From Pseudomonadota bacterium (GTDB taxonomy: Bacteria > Pseudomonadota > Gammaproteobacteria > Pseudomonadales > Moraxellaceae), in the NCBI GenBank assembly GCA_021851865.1, contig JAJZBU010000007.1, positions 1 to 64,000 on the forward strand: 64,000 nt of DNA. Direction: 5' to 3'. Below are positions 34,052 through 43,284 of this stretch, in pieces; position 1 is the first letter of the stretch; the number at the start of each line of letters is the position of its first letter. Position numbers and translations under genes: made by a program. The notes beneath the pieces are model-generated. The model was not told the origin of the DNA. It was given only the letters and a program-made list of their open reading frames with translations, and did not search any database.

Positions 34052-34993
34052 TTGCGCAAAAACTGGCGTGGACTTCTGGCGCTGCTCATCCTCCTGGCGC
34101 TGCTCGGTGGGTCTTTGCAGATTGGGCCCGCCGGCTTCCTCTCCTGGCAAGATGACGGTCCACTCATGCACTTGCGCGTGGCGCGCACCATCTTGGCTCT
34201 GGCGGAAGGCTCCGGCCTGGCCTTGTGCGGCCTGATTCTGCAAGGTTTGTTCCGCAATCCCCTCGTCGACGCCAGTCTGCTCGGCGTGGCGCCGGCCACC
34301 TGTCTCGGCGGCTTGCTCGTGTTGCTGCTCGGTGCCCCCGGGTGGCTTCTGCCCCTGGCGGGGAGCGTGGCGGCCCTCGTCGTGCTGTCGCTGTTGCTGC
34401 TCAGCCTGCGCCGACGCTCCGCGCTGTCGTCGGTCCTGCTCATGGGGCTGGCGCTCAATGCCGTGCTCGGTGCCTGTTTGCAACTGCTGCTGGCGGTGTT
34501 GCCCGCGGATCGTCTGGCGGGAGCCTGGGCCTGGCTGCAAGGTAGCTTTGCGCAGAGTCGAAGCAGCATGGCCCTGGCCCTGCTGGTCACGGTCATGCTC
34601 GCCTATGCGGTGGTTTGGCACCAGCGCCGGGCGCTCGACTGGCTGCTCCTTGGCACACAGGCGGCGCGCAGTGCCGGTATCGACAGTGTCGCCTTGCAGC
34701 GCCACCTCATCGTCTTGGCAGCGGTGCTGACGGCGGCTTTGGTCAGTCAGGCGGGCGTGGTCGGCTTCATCGGCATGATGGCTCCAGCCCTGGTGCGCTG
34801 GGGCTTGCCGGGAGGGCATGCGCGCTGGTTGCCGTGGAGTGTCGCCGTGGGTGGTTTTTTGGCCCTGTTCGCCGACATTCTGGCGCGTGTGCTGCTGGCG
34901 CCGGCAGAAGTGCCGGTAGGCGTGGTCAGTTCCCTGCTCGGGGCACCGGTCTTTTTGTGGTTGCTCATCGGCCAGCGCGGAGCGCTGCGATGA
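34052..34993 (+). CDS. FecCD/BtuC-type ABC transporter permease
   Basis: 313-residue membrane protein of the iron-siderophore/heme/cobalamin permease family. The start is read as TTG at 34052 (MRKNWRGLLAL), with GGAGGGTGG upstream. About ten hydrophobic segments and the motifs GSGLALCGLILQGLFRNPLVDASLLGV and GFIGMMAPALVRW are typical of BtuC/FecD. The ATPase gene follows with a 4-base overlap. No periplasmic binding protein or TonB receptor gene lies in this window, so the substrate (B12, heme or siderophore) cannot be told. Confidence 0.88.
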   Translation: MRKNWRGLLALLILLALLGGSLQIGPAGFLSWQDDGPLMHLRVARTILALAEGSGLALCGLILQGLFRNPLVDASLLGVAPATCLGGLLVLLLGAPGWLLPLAGSVAALVVLSLLLLSLRRRSALSSVLLMGLALNAVLGACLQLLLAVLPADRLAGAWAWLQGSFAQSRSSMALALLVTVMLAYAVVWHQRRALDWLLLGTQAARSAGIDSVALQRHLIVLAAVLTAALVSQAGVVGFIGMMAPALVRWGLPGGHARWLPWSVAVGGFLALFADILARVLLAPAEVPVGVVSSLLGAPVFLWLLIGQRGALR

Positions 34994-35709
34994 AATTGCA
35001 ATTGCCGAGGAGCAGCCTGTGGCGGGGACGGCGCCAACTCTTGCAAGGCCTGGATGTGAGCATCCAACCTGGGCAATGCTGGGCCCTTCTGGGTGAAAAT
35101 GGCAGTGGTAAGAGCAGCTTGCTGCTCGCTCTCGCTGATGCGGAAGCGGATCTGCGCTTTGTCGGTGCGCCGCAGTGGCAGCCGGCTCTGGAGGGCCTGC
35201 GGGAAAAGGCCTTGTGGCGATCGCTGGCGCGTCAGCAGGTCGATCCAGCGCCAGGCCTGCGTGTGTTCGATGTGCTGGCGTTGGCCAGTACGGCGGTGCC
35301 GGCCTGTGCCCGTGCTTGGCGACTCGAGGGGCTCTTGTCATGCCGTTTGAGTGAACTGTCGGGTGGACAATTGCAGCGCCTCGAACTGGCCCGCAGCTGG
35401 GCGCAGATTGAGGCACGCGCCGGGCTGTGGCTGCTCGACGAACCGTTCAATCATCTCGATATGCGCGCACAGATCGATCTCAGTCAGCATATTCGCGCTT
35501 ATTGTCAGGCGGGTGGCGCGGTCATGTTCAGCAGCCATGCCCTGGCCCCCGCCCGGCGCCTGGCCAGCGCCGTGCTCATGCTGGCGGCGGGGGAACAGCT
35601 GGCCTGTGGCGATGTCCGCCTGCTCACCGATGCAAGACTGCTCGAGCGCCTCTACGGGGTGGCCGAAGAGGAGCTGGCGACACTCAGAGGAAGTGGACTT
35701 GCGCACTGA
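34990..35709 (+). CDS. ABC transporter ATPase, BtuD/FecE type
   Basis: 239-residue ATP-binding subunit for the preceding permease. Walker A is GENGSGKSS (near residues 35-43), the Q-loop is LARQQVDP, the signature is LSGGQ, Walker B is LWLLDEPFNHLD, and the H-loop is SSHA. It is complete and should be active. The start overlaps the permease stop (ATGA). Its 3' end overlaps the convergent MaoC gene by 26 bases. Cofactor or iron import is inferred from family only. Confidence 0.9.
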   Translation: MKLQLPRSSLWRGRRQLLQGLDVSIQPGQCWALLGENGSGKSSLLLALADAEADLRFVGAPQWQPALEGLREKALWRSLARQQVDPAPGLRVFDVLALASTAVPACARAWRLEGLLSCRLSELSGGQLQRLELARSWAQIEARAGLWLLDEPFNHLDMRAQIDLSQHIRAYCQAGGAVMFSSHALAPARRLASAVLMLAAGEQLACGDVRLLTDARLLERLYGVAEEELATLRGSGLAH

Positions 35710-36538
35710 GGTGAGGCTTGCCGGTGGCGTGATCATGCAGGGCGAACTCCAGGCCCAGCGCTTGCCGCTGATGGCTGAAATCGACGCTGGCAGGGAGCAG
35801 GATCGGCAGTTTGAACTGCACATCGACGCTATAGGCGGGTGCCAGTTCTGCGTCGAGAGCCGCTAGGCAACGCGCTTTGCTCCACATGCCGTGGGCGATG
35901 GCGCGATTGAAGCCGAAGAGGCGGGCGCTGAGGGCGTGCAGGTGGATCGGGTTGTAGTCGCCGGAAGCACGGGCGTAACGCCGCCCTAAGTCTTCGTCCA
36001 GGGCCCAGGTCGCTTGACTCGGTGGCGGCGGCAGTGGCGCTTTACGCGCGCTGGCGCTGATGCTGCTCTTGCCGCGATGCAGCATGCTGCTCTGACTCTC
36101 CCAGAACTTCTCACCATCGATGTGAGCCTGCGTGATGATGCTGAACACCCGCCCCTTCTCATGCTCCTGCTCGGCACCGAAATAGCATTCGATGTCGATG
36201 CCCTGTTGTGTCGGCAGGGGACGATACTGTTCGATGCGATTGGCGATGTGCACGAGTCCGAGTAGGGGGTAAGGAAAGTTATGCTGCGTCATCAGCGCCA
36301 TGTGCAGAGGAAAGGCGAGCATGTGCGGATAGGTGACCGGCAGATACTGGCTGTTGCTGAAGCCGCAGACACGACGATAGCGCTCGAGATGTTCGGCCTG
36401 CGGGCGGACGCCGGCCAAGCGTAACCCATCCGTCGGCAGGCTCTGGTGCTTGCGGGGCAGCAGGCTGTTGATCAGGGCGCGTGGGTAGAGGGTCAGAACC
36501 TGTGGTTGACTGGACAGCTCTTCGATCAGCATGTTCAA
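35684..36538 (-). CDS. MaoC-like (R)-specific enoyl-CoA hydratase/dehydratase
   Basis: 284-residue protein with a C-terminal hot-dog domain carrying the MaoC signature YARASGDYNPIHLHALSARLFGF followed by AIAHGMW, containing the catalytic Asp and His. The N-terminal half resembles a second, degenerate hot-dog unit. It probably hydrates enoyl-CoA or enoyl-ACP in fatty acid or polyhydroxyalkanoate metabolism. The start overlaps the FabG4-type reductase stop by 4 bases, so both form an operon. The pairing of FabG4 with a MaoC protein is common in Pseudomonadales. Confidence 0.85.
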   Translation of the reverse strand: MNMLIEELSSQPQVLTLYPRALINSLLPRKHQSLPTDGLRLAGVRPQAEHLERYRRVCGFSNSQYLPVTYPHMLAFPLHMALMTQHNFPYPLLGLVHIANRIEQYRPLPTQQGIDIECYFGAEQEHEKGRVFSIITQAHIDGEKFWESQSSMLHRGKSSISASARKAPLPPPPSQATWALDEDLGRRYARASGDYNPIHLHALSARLFGFNRAIAHGMWSKARCLAALDAELAPAYSVDVQFKLPILLPASVDFSHQRQALGLEFALHDHATGKPHLSAQVHFL

Positions 36539-37941
36539 GCTCCCAGCAGGCTTTGACCGCAGACGCGCACGACGTTGCCCTGCAGGCCGCCCGATGCGGG
36601 ATTGGCGAACCAGGCGATGGCCTCGGCGACGTCCACCGGCAGTCCGCCCTGCGACATCGAGTTCATGCGTCGTCCCGCCTCACGGATGGCGAAGGGAATG
36701 GCAGCGGTCATCGCCGTTTCGATAAAGCCAGGTGCGACGGCATTGATGGTGATGCCCTGTTCGGCATAGGCCTGGGCGTGGCTTTGCACCATGCCGATGA
36801 CGCCCGCCTTCGAGGTCGCATAGTTGGTCTGACCGAGGTTGCCAGCGATGCCACTGATCGACGAGACGCAGATGATGCGAGCGTTGTGGCGCAGGGCTCC
36901 CGCCGCCAACAACGCGTCATTGATGCGCTCTTCGCTGGCGAGGTTGACGTCGATGACCATGTTCCACAGATCGCGGTTCATGCGGCCGAGAGTCTTGTCG
37001 CGGGTGATGCCGGCGTTGTGGACGATGATGTCGAGCCCCTGATGCTGGGACATGACTTGCGCGGCGATCTGCTGCGGCGCTTTCGCATCGCAGATATTGA
37101 GCATCATCGCCGAGCCGTGCACGGCCTCGGCCACGGCGCGCAACTCTTTTTCAGCCTGAGGCACGTCGAGGCAGATGACGTGTGCCCCATCGCGAGCCAG
37201 GGTGTGGGCGATGGCGGCGCCGATACCACGCGAAGCGCCGGTGACCAGGGCGACCTTGCCGGCCAGCGGTGTTCGCCAGTCGACGGCCGCGAGATGATTG
37301 CTGGCGTGGATGCGCACCACCTGGCCGGAGACATAAGCGGATTTCGGCGACAGGAAAAAGCGCAGCGACGACTCCATCTGCTTCTCGGCGCCGATACCGA
37401 CATAGATCAGTTGCGCCGTCGCGCCTTTGCGGATTTCCTTGCCGAGCGAGCGGGTGAAGCCTTCGAGGGCGCGCTGCGCGGTACGCGCTGCGGCATCGTC
37501 GAGCTGCTCCGGGATCTGACCGAGGATGACGATGCGGCCACATTCGGCGATCTGCCGGATGATCGGGTGGAAGAAACGGTGTAGTTCCTGAAGCTGGGCG
37601 CTATCGGCGATGCCGCTGGCGTCAAAGACCACGGTCTTGAGACGCGTGCCTTCCATGCTCTCCGTGCGCAGGATCTGTGCCTGCAATTCGCAGGTGGCGA
37701 TAGCCGCACGTGCCGGATCCTGGTCGAGGATCCAGACGGTCTGATTCTGTGCCGCCAGGATGTGGCCGGCCTGTTCACACAGACGCCCGCCCGGCGCCAT
37801 GCCGATCAGGCTATCGCCCACTGAAAAGGCGGGTTGGCCGGCGGTGTAGCGCTCGAGCACGGGCGGACGCGGCAGGCCCAGGCCTTCAACGAGAGCGCGA
37901 CCGAGGGCCGAGTTGGCAAAAGCCAGATAGTGATCATTCAT
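36535..37941 (-). CDS. High-molecular-weight 3-oxoacyl reductase (FabG4 type)
   Basis: 468-residue reductase with two parts. Residues ~1-245 form a flavodoxin-like nucleotide-fold domain without a clear active site. Residues ~255-468 are a complete short-chain dehydrogenase: TGASRGIG cofactor motif, HNAGITRDKTLGRM, catalytic Ser in SSISGIAGNLG, and YATSK. It reduces 3-oxoacyl-CoA or -ACP with NAD(P)H. The start is the ATG at 37941, with 56 upstream codons rejected. It is first in an operon with the MaoC gene and is divergent from the thiolase gene, which suggests a joint role in beta-oxidation-like or acyl-chain synthesis. Confidence 0.9.
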   Translation of the reverse strand: MNDHYLAFANSALGRALVEGLGLPRPPVLERYTAGQPAFSVGDSLIGMAPGGRLCEQAGHILAAQNQTVWILDQDPARAAIATCELQAQILRTESMEGTRLKTVVFDASGIADSAQLQELHRFFHPIIRQIAECGRIVILGQIPEQLDDAAARTAQRALEGFTRSLGKEIRKGATAQLIYVGIGAEKQMESSLRFFLSPKSAYVSGQVVRIHASNHLAAVDWRTPLAGKVALVTGASRGIGAAIAHTLARDGAHVICLDVPQAEKELRAVAEAVHGSAMMLNICDAKAPQQIAAQVMSQHQGLDIIVHNAGITRDKTLGRMNRDLWNMVIDVNLASEERINDALLAAGALRHNARIICVSSISGIAGNLGQTNYATSKAGVIGMVQSHAQAYAEQGITINAVAPGFIETAMTAAIPFAIREAGRRMNSMSQGGLPVDVAEAIAWFANPASGGLQGNVVRVCGQSLLGA

Positions 37942-38018
37942 CGTGACAGTCTCCCTGAACGGCCTATGTCGGCCTACGTATGGATGAAGAACCGCCATCA
38001 CTGGCGTCGGGTCTTCGC

Positions 38019-38039
38019 TGATGCTTGAATTTTGCATCA
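38019..38039. promoter_or_regulatory. Inverted repeat in the reductase/thiolase divergent region
   Basis: TGATGC and GCATCA flank 9 bases in the 232-base gap between the two divergent lipid-metabolism operons. It could be a shared operator for a fatty-acid-responsive regulator. Arms of six bases are weak evidence. Confidence 0.28.
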
Positions 38040-38173
38040 AATGCGTGAAGATTGCTTGACCCACATCCGGTACGATGCGAGTCACTCCTGCCAATGTCGC
38101 GGCCATCATCGATCGGCATGATGCCGCTCTGATACCGGATCCCGATCATCGATCATGCCTGAGGAGGCTTCTG

Positions 38174-39454
38174 ATGAGTCTTAATGTGCGTAAAGTGGCC
38201 ATCGTCGCCGCCAATCGTATCCCCTTCGCCCGTTCCAACGGGGTCTATGCCGAAGCCTCCAATCAGGACATGCTGACGGCGGCTCTGCAGGGACTGATCG
38301 AACGCGCCGGCCTGCAGGGACAGCGTCTCGGAGAGGTCGTCGCCGGTGCCGTGCTCAAGCATGCGCGCGATTTCAATCTCACCCGGGAGACCGTGCTGTC
38401 GACGACCTTGGCAGCGGAGACGCCGGCCTACGACATCCAGCAGGCCTGTGGCACGGGTCTGGAAGCAGCCATTCTGGTCGCCAACAAGATCGCGCTCGGA
38501 CAGATCGAAGTGGGTATCGCCGGTGGCGTCGACACCACCTCGGATGCCCCCCTGGCGGTCAATGATCGTCTGCGCAAACTGCTGCTCGAGATCAATCGTG
38601 CCAAAACTTTGCAGGATCGTCTGAAAGTAGTGGCGCGTCTGCGTCCGGCCATGCTGGCGCCGGAGATTCCGCGCAATGGTGAGCCGCGCACCGGACTGTC
38701 CATGGGCGATCATTGCGCCCTGATGGCGAGCGAATGGCGTATTCCGCGCCAGGAACAGGATGCCTTGGCCGTCGCCAGCCATCGGAAATTGGCAGCAGCC
38801 TATGAATCCGGCTTTTTCAAGGATTTGATGACGCCTTTCCGTGGCCTGCAGCGTGATCAGAATCTGCGTCCGGATTCTTCCATGGAAAAGCTGGCGACGC
38901 TCAAGCCCTGTTTCGGGGAAGGCGCCGATGCCACCATGACCGCCGCCAACTCGACGCCGCTGACCGATGGTGCCTCCTGTGTGCTCCTGGCGAGTGAGGA
39001 GTGGGCGAAGGCGCATGGTCTGCCGATCTTGGCTTGGTTTGTCGGCGCTGAAACGGCAGCGGTCGACTTTGTCGAGAAGAAAGAAGGCCTGCTCATGGCG
39101 CCGGCCTACGCCGTCCCGCGCATGCTGGCGCGGCATGGGTGGAAGCTGCAGGACTTTGATTACTATGAAATTCACGAGGCCTTCGCGGCGCAAGTCCTGT
39201 GCACGCTCAAGGCCTGGGAAGACGAGAAGTTCTGCCGTGAACGCCTCGGCCTGACCCAAGCTCTCGGTGCCATCGATCGCAGTAAACTCAATATTCACGG
39301 CTCTTCACTGGCCGCCGGTCATCCTTTCGCCGCCACCGGTGGCCGCATACTCGGCACGCTCGCCAAGATGCTGCATGAAAAGGGGCAAGGACGTGGCCTG
39401 ATCTCCATCTGCGCTGCCGGAGGGCAGGGCGTGGTGGCGGTCATCGAGCGTTAA
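38174..39454 (+). CDS. Acetyl-CoA acyltransferase (FadI-type thiolase)
   Basis: 426-residue thiolase. The nucleophile is Cys92 in QQACGTGLEAA; the histidine motif is EIHEAFAAQ and the final cysteine lies in SICAAGGQG, with AAGHPFAATGGR before it. All three catalytic positions are therefore present. It cleaves 3-oxoacyl-CoA in beta-oxidation or runs in reverse; it is closest in layout to FadI. The ATG at 38174 has GAGGAGG 7 bases upstream, so 33 earlier codons are rejected. It is divergent from the FabG4/MaoC operon. Its end overlaps the convergent DUF302 gene by 14 bases. Confidence 0.88.
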   Translation: MSLNVRKVAIVAANRIPFARSNGVYAEASNQDMLTAALQGLIERAGLQGQRLGEVVAGAVLKHARDFNLTRETVLSTTLAAETPAYDIQQACGTGLEAAILVANKIALGQIEVGIAGGVDTTSDAPLAVNDRLRKLLLEINRAKTLQDRLKVVARLRPAMLAPEIPRNGEPRTGLSMGDHCALMASEWRIPRQEQDALAVASHRKLAAAYESGFFKDLMTPFRGLQRDQNLRPDSSMEKLATLKPCFGEGADATMTAANSTPLTDGASCVLLASEEWAKAHGLPILAWFVGAETAAVDFVEKKEGLLMAPAYAVPRMLARHGWKLQDFDYYEIHEAFAAQVLCTLKAWEDEKFCRERLGLTQALGAIDRSKLNIHGSSLAAGHPFAATGGRILGTLAKMLHEKGQGRGLISICAAGGQGVVAVIER

Positions 39455-39863
39455 GAGGCGCGCCCGGGCCCTGTTGCGACAGGGCTTCGATGACTTGGCG
39501 CAGTTGTTGTTGAACCGCTTGTGCGATATCGGCCAGGGCTGGGTTGGCGACCGCCTGCATGGACGCCATCGGATCGATGGCGCTGACCTCGACGCGGCCA
39601 TCCTCCTGCTGTTGCAGGAGGACGTTGCACGGCAGCATGGTGCCGATGTGCGCCTCGGCGAGAATGGCCTGATGGGCGTAGTGCGGCTGACAGGCGCCCA
39701 GGATTAGATAAGGCCGAAACTCGATACCGAGTTTTTTGCGCAAAGTTTGCGCGACATCGATTTCGCTGACGATACCAAACCCGGCGCTCTGCAGAGCAGC
39801 GCGCACGCGTTCTTGCGCCTGCTCCCAGGAGGTGGTGAGGTGGGTTGAAAAATGGTAGCTCAT
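39441..39863 (-). CDS. DUF302 domain protein
   Basis: 140-residue protein spanning one DUF302 domain, recognisable from EIDVAQTLRKKLGIEFRPYLILGACQPHYAHQAI and LPCNVLL. Members are small alpha/beta proteins of unknown function, often near thiosulfate or copper genes. There is no signal peptide. The start overlaps the upstream dehydrogenase gene by 4 bases, so it is the second gene of an operon. Confidence 0.85.
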   Translation of the reverse strand: MSYHFSTHLTTSWEQAQERVRAALQSAGFGIVSEIDVAQTLRKKLGIEFRPYLILGACQPHYAHQAILAEAHIGTMLPCNVLLQQQEDGRVEVSAIDPMASMQAVANPALADIAQAVQQQLRQVIEALSQQGPGAPLNAR

Positions 39864-40762
39864 GGGGCATCTCCCTGTTGTAGTCGAGTCAGCAGGCTGG
39901 ACATGTCCCAGCGCCCGCGGCCGCGGTTTTGCAAATCGGCGAGGAATTGATCGACCAGGGCGGTCACCGGCAACGTCGCACCGGTACGGCGCGCCTCATC
40001 CAGGCACAGACCGAGGTCCTTGCGCAGCCAATCGACGGCAAAACCATGCGCATAATCACCCCGCTGCATGCTGTCATGGCGGTGTTGCATCTGCCAGGAA
40101 CTGGCGGCGCCCTGGCCGATGGCGGCGAAGACCGCGTCATGATCGAGGCCCACCGCCGCGGCAAAATGAATCGCCTCGGCGAGCGACTGCAGGAGACCTG
40201 CGACACAGATTTGGTTGACCATCTTGGTCATCTGGCCACTGCCGCAGTCGCCCATATGGCGGCGATGCCGGGCATAGCAGGCGAGGACGGGCTCCACGTG
40301 TTGCCAAGCGCGGGCGTTGCCGCCCGCCATGAGCGTGAGTTCACCGGCGATCGCTCCGGGTTCGCCACCACTGATCGGGGCATCGAGATAGTCGACGCCG
40401 ATCTCGGCGAGACGGGCGTGGCAACGACGCGCCTGCTGCGCTGAAATGGTGCTATGGTCGACGACGATGGCGCCGGCGGCGAGGGCGCTGCTGGCGCCGG
40501 ACGTTGAAAAAAGAACCTCTTCGACGGCACGGTCGTCGCCGACGCACAGACAGAGAATCTCGGCGCCGGCGGCAGCCGCGGCCGGTGAGTCGGCGACGCG
40601 GCTGCCCGGATGCGCTTGGTGCCAAGCGTCGCGGCGTTCAGGGTTGCGATTATAGGCGCAGAGTCGATGGCCAGCGCGCCAGAGGTGACCGGCCATGGGA
40701 CCGCCCATCGTCCCCAGTCCGATAAAGGCGAGGTCGCGCACAGGATGAGAGGCTTGCGACAT
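39860..40762 (-). CDS. NAD(P)-dependent beta-hydroxyacid dehydrogenase
   Basis: 300-residue enzyme of the 3-hydroxyisobutyrate/tartronate semialdehyde reductase family. The Rossmann motif FIGLGTMGGPMA is at residues ~13-24. The substrate-binding loop DAPISGGEPGA is near 126, and GSGQMTKMVNQ with the catalytic lysine is near 172. A C-terminal helical domain completes the family fold. Substrates may be 3-hydroxyisobutyrate, tartronate semialdehyde or succinic semialdehyde. It is the first gene of an operon with DUF302. Confidence 0.85.
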   Translation of the reverse strand: MSQASHPVRDLAFIGLGTMGGPMAGHLWRAGHRLCAYNRNPERRDAWHQAHPGSRVADSPAAAAAGAEILCLCVGDDRAVEEVLFSTSGASSALAAGAIVVDHSTISAQQARRCHARLAEIGVDYLDAPISGGEPGAIAGELTLMAGGNARAWQHVEPVLACYARHRRHMGDCGSGQMTKMVNQICVAGLLQSLAEAIHFAAAVGLDHDAVFAAIGQGAASSWQMQHRHDSMQRGDYAHGFAVDWLRKDLGLCLDEARRTGATLPVTALVDQFLADLQNRGRGRWDMSSLLTRLQQGDAP

Positions 40763-40835
40763 GTCGGGAGATCTCGCTCAGGTCTGTCGTCGATCATAGG
40801 CGGGGCGGTCGCAGGCAGCAAGCCCCTGACATGAC

Positions 40836-40857
40836 GACGGGGCCATGCGGCCCCGTC
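40836..40857 (-). terminator. 9-bp hairpin after gltA
   Basis: GACGGGGCC and GGCCCCGTC form a perfect stem around a 4-base loop, 22 bases after the gltA stop on the minus strand. No U-tract is seen. It could end transcripts from gltA. Confidence 0.5.
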
Positions 40858-40879
40858 CGGTGTTGCGTCGCTGTCGAAC

Positions 40880-42163
<1,284 letters not shown>

Positions 42164-42278
42164 GAATCTCTCCTCGTCTTCTGCGTCAGACCGGGCTGGC
42201 GTCGCCAGGACGGAGCCTGACCGGTCGTGTAAGGATGGAAGTGCACCCTCGCGCTTTTGCTGCGCTGGATGTGCGGCC

Positions 42279-42308
42279 ATTATAGGGGTGATACCGGGCC
42301 TTCGCCAA
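42279..42308 (-). promoter_or_regulatory. gltA sigma70 promoter
   Basis: On the minus strand a perfect -10 TATAAT (42279-42284) is preceded, after 18 bases, by TTGGCG (42303-42308; 4 of 6). It lies about 115 bases upstream of the gltA start. The untranslated leader would be near 110 bases. Confidence 0.6.
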
Positions 42309-42380
42309 GACACAGGTAGGCCGATTTGTCCTAGGTCAATGGCAGGTAAACAAAACTTCACGACGGCCGCTGGGGGTGGT

Positions 42381-42409
42381 TTGTATTCTGTGCAGGGCAA
42401 GATTATACT
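42381..42409 (+). promoter_or_regulatory. sdhCDAB sigma70 promoter
   Basis: TTGTAT (42381-42386) and TATACT (42404-42409) with an ideal 17-base spacer. It is about 120 bases before the sdhC start and should drive the sdhCDAB-suc genes. Confidence 0.65.
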
Positions 42410-42529
42410 CGTCGCACCTTGCAGTGACTCTTCATGCCCACGCAGTTTCGTTGTCGTGTTGGGTTCTGTCAGGATCCTGCTCCAGTCATCCCGCAGCACG
42501 CCCTCAGGGGCTCATATAGGAAATTGGTC

Positions 42530-42922
42530 GTGAAGAGCAATAGACCCGTCAACCTTGATCTAGGCCAGGTGCTCGCAGTCAACCTCAAAAATCCGGTGGC
42601 CATCGTATCGATTCTGCATCGCCTCTCCGGTGTCCTGGTTTTTCTGCTGATCCCTGTATTTCTTTATCTCCTGCAGGTGACCTTGGCGTCGCCGGCGTCT
42701 TTTCATACCGTCGTTCAGACTTTTGCCGACAGTATTTTCTGGCGCCTTCTGGTCTTTGTCGCTCTGGCGGGACTCACCTACCACTTCTGGGCGGGTTGCA
42801 AGCACTTGCTGGCTGATCTTGGCATCGGTGAAAGTCTTGAAGCGGCACGTGTTCTGTCGGTGCTGGTGGTGCTGGTGGCGGCTCTTTTCATTCTCCTTGG
42901 CTTCTGGTGGGTGGTGTTATGA
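42530..42922 (+). CDS. sdhC: Succinate dehydrogenase cytochrome b556 subunit SdhC
   Basis: Membrane anchor of complex II that helps bind heme b and ubiquinone. 130 residues, three membrane segments (near 35-55, 70-95 and 105-128). The heme/quinone segment SILHRLSGVLVF, with the HRxSG motif and heme-ligand His, is intact. I chose the GTG at 42530 (MKSNRPVNLDL), with AGGAAA 8 bases upstream, since that N-terminus fits the family. The stop overlaps the sdhD start. Confidence 0.94.
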   Translation: MKSNRPVNLDLGQVLAVNLKNPVAIVSILHRLSGVLVFLLIPVFLYLLQVTLASPASFHTVVQTFADSIFWRLLVFVALAGLTYHFWAGCKHLLADLGIGESLEAARVLSVLVVLVAALFILLGFWWVVL

Positions 42923-43281
42923 GTGGTAGTGCAACGAGTTATAGCCGGTCGGGGCTCGCCGACTGGATCGTGCAGCGGTTGAGCGCTGTCATTCTCGCCG
43001 CCTATTTCCTGGTCATGGTGGCCATCTGGCTGGGACATCCCGATTATGCCAATTGGCATGGCGTGATGATGGCGACGCCGATGCGCATCTTCTCCCTGCT
43101 GGCCTTGTTCGCTCTCGCCGCCCACGCTTGGATCGGGATGTGGACGGTTCTGACCGACTATGTCACGGCGCGCCATATGGGGCCCTTGGCGGATGTGATG
43201 CGCTGGTTCCTCGAAGTGTTGTTTGCGCTGGCTCTTTTCGTTGAAGTGGTCTGGGGTATCCAGATTCTCTGGGGGTTGTGA
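42919..43281 (+). CDS. sdhD: Succinate dehydrogenase membrane anchor SdhD
   Basis: Second membrane anchor of complex II. 120 residues with three membrane segments. The segment FALAAHAWIGMWTVLTDYV contains the heme-b ligand histidine and the Asp-Tyr pair near the quinone site. The start MSGSATSYSRSG overlaps the sdhC stop by 4 bases; an upstream in-frame start lies inside sdhC and is rejected. sdhA follows 3 bases after the stop. Confidence 0.94.
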   Translation: MSGSATSYSRSGLADWIVQRLSAVILAAYFLVMVAIWLGHPDYANWHGVMMATPMRIFSLLALFALAAHAWIGMWTVLTDYVTARHMGPLADVMRWFLEVLFALALFVEVVWGIQILWGL

Positions 43282-43284
43282 TTC

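Larger units (their letters stand above)
42164..42529. other. gltA/sdhC divergent control region
   Basis: A 366-base gap that holds the promoters of both TCA operons and no gene. The region between the two promoters (about 42310-42380) would be the place for shared regulators; I see no clear binding site there. Confidence 0.6.

Noticed and set aside
34001-35416. 471-codon open frame antisense to the ABC transporter genes
   Set aside because: It is a Gln/His/Arg-rich shadow of the permease and ATPase frames, which carry all transporter motifs.
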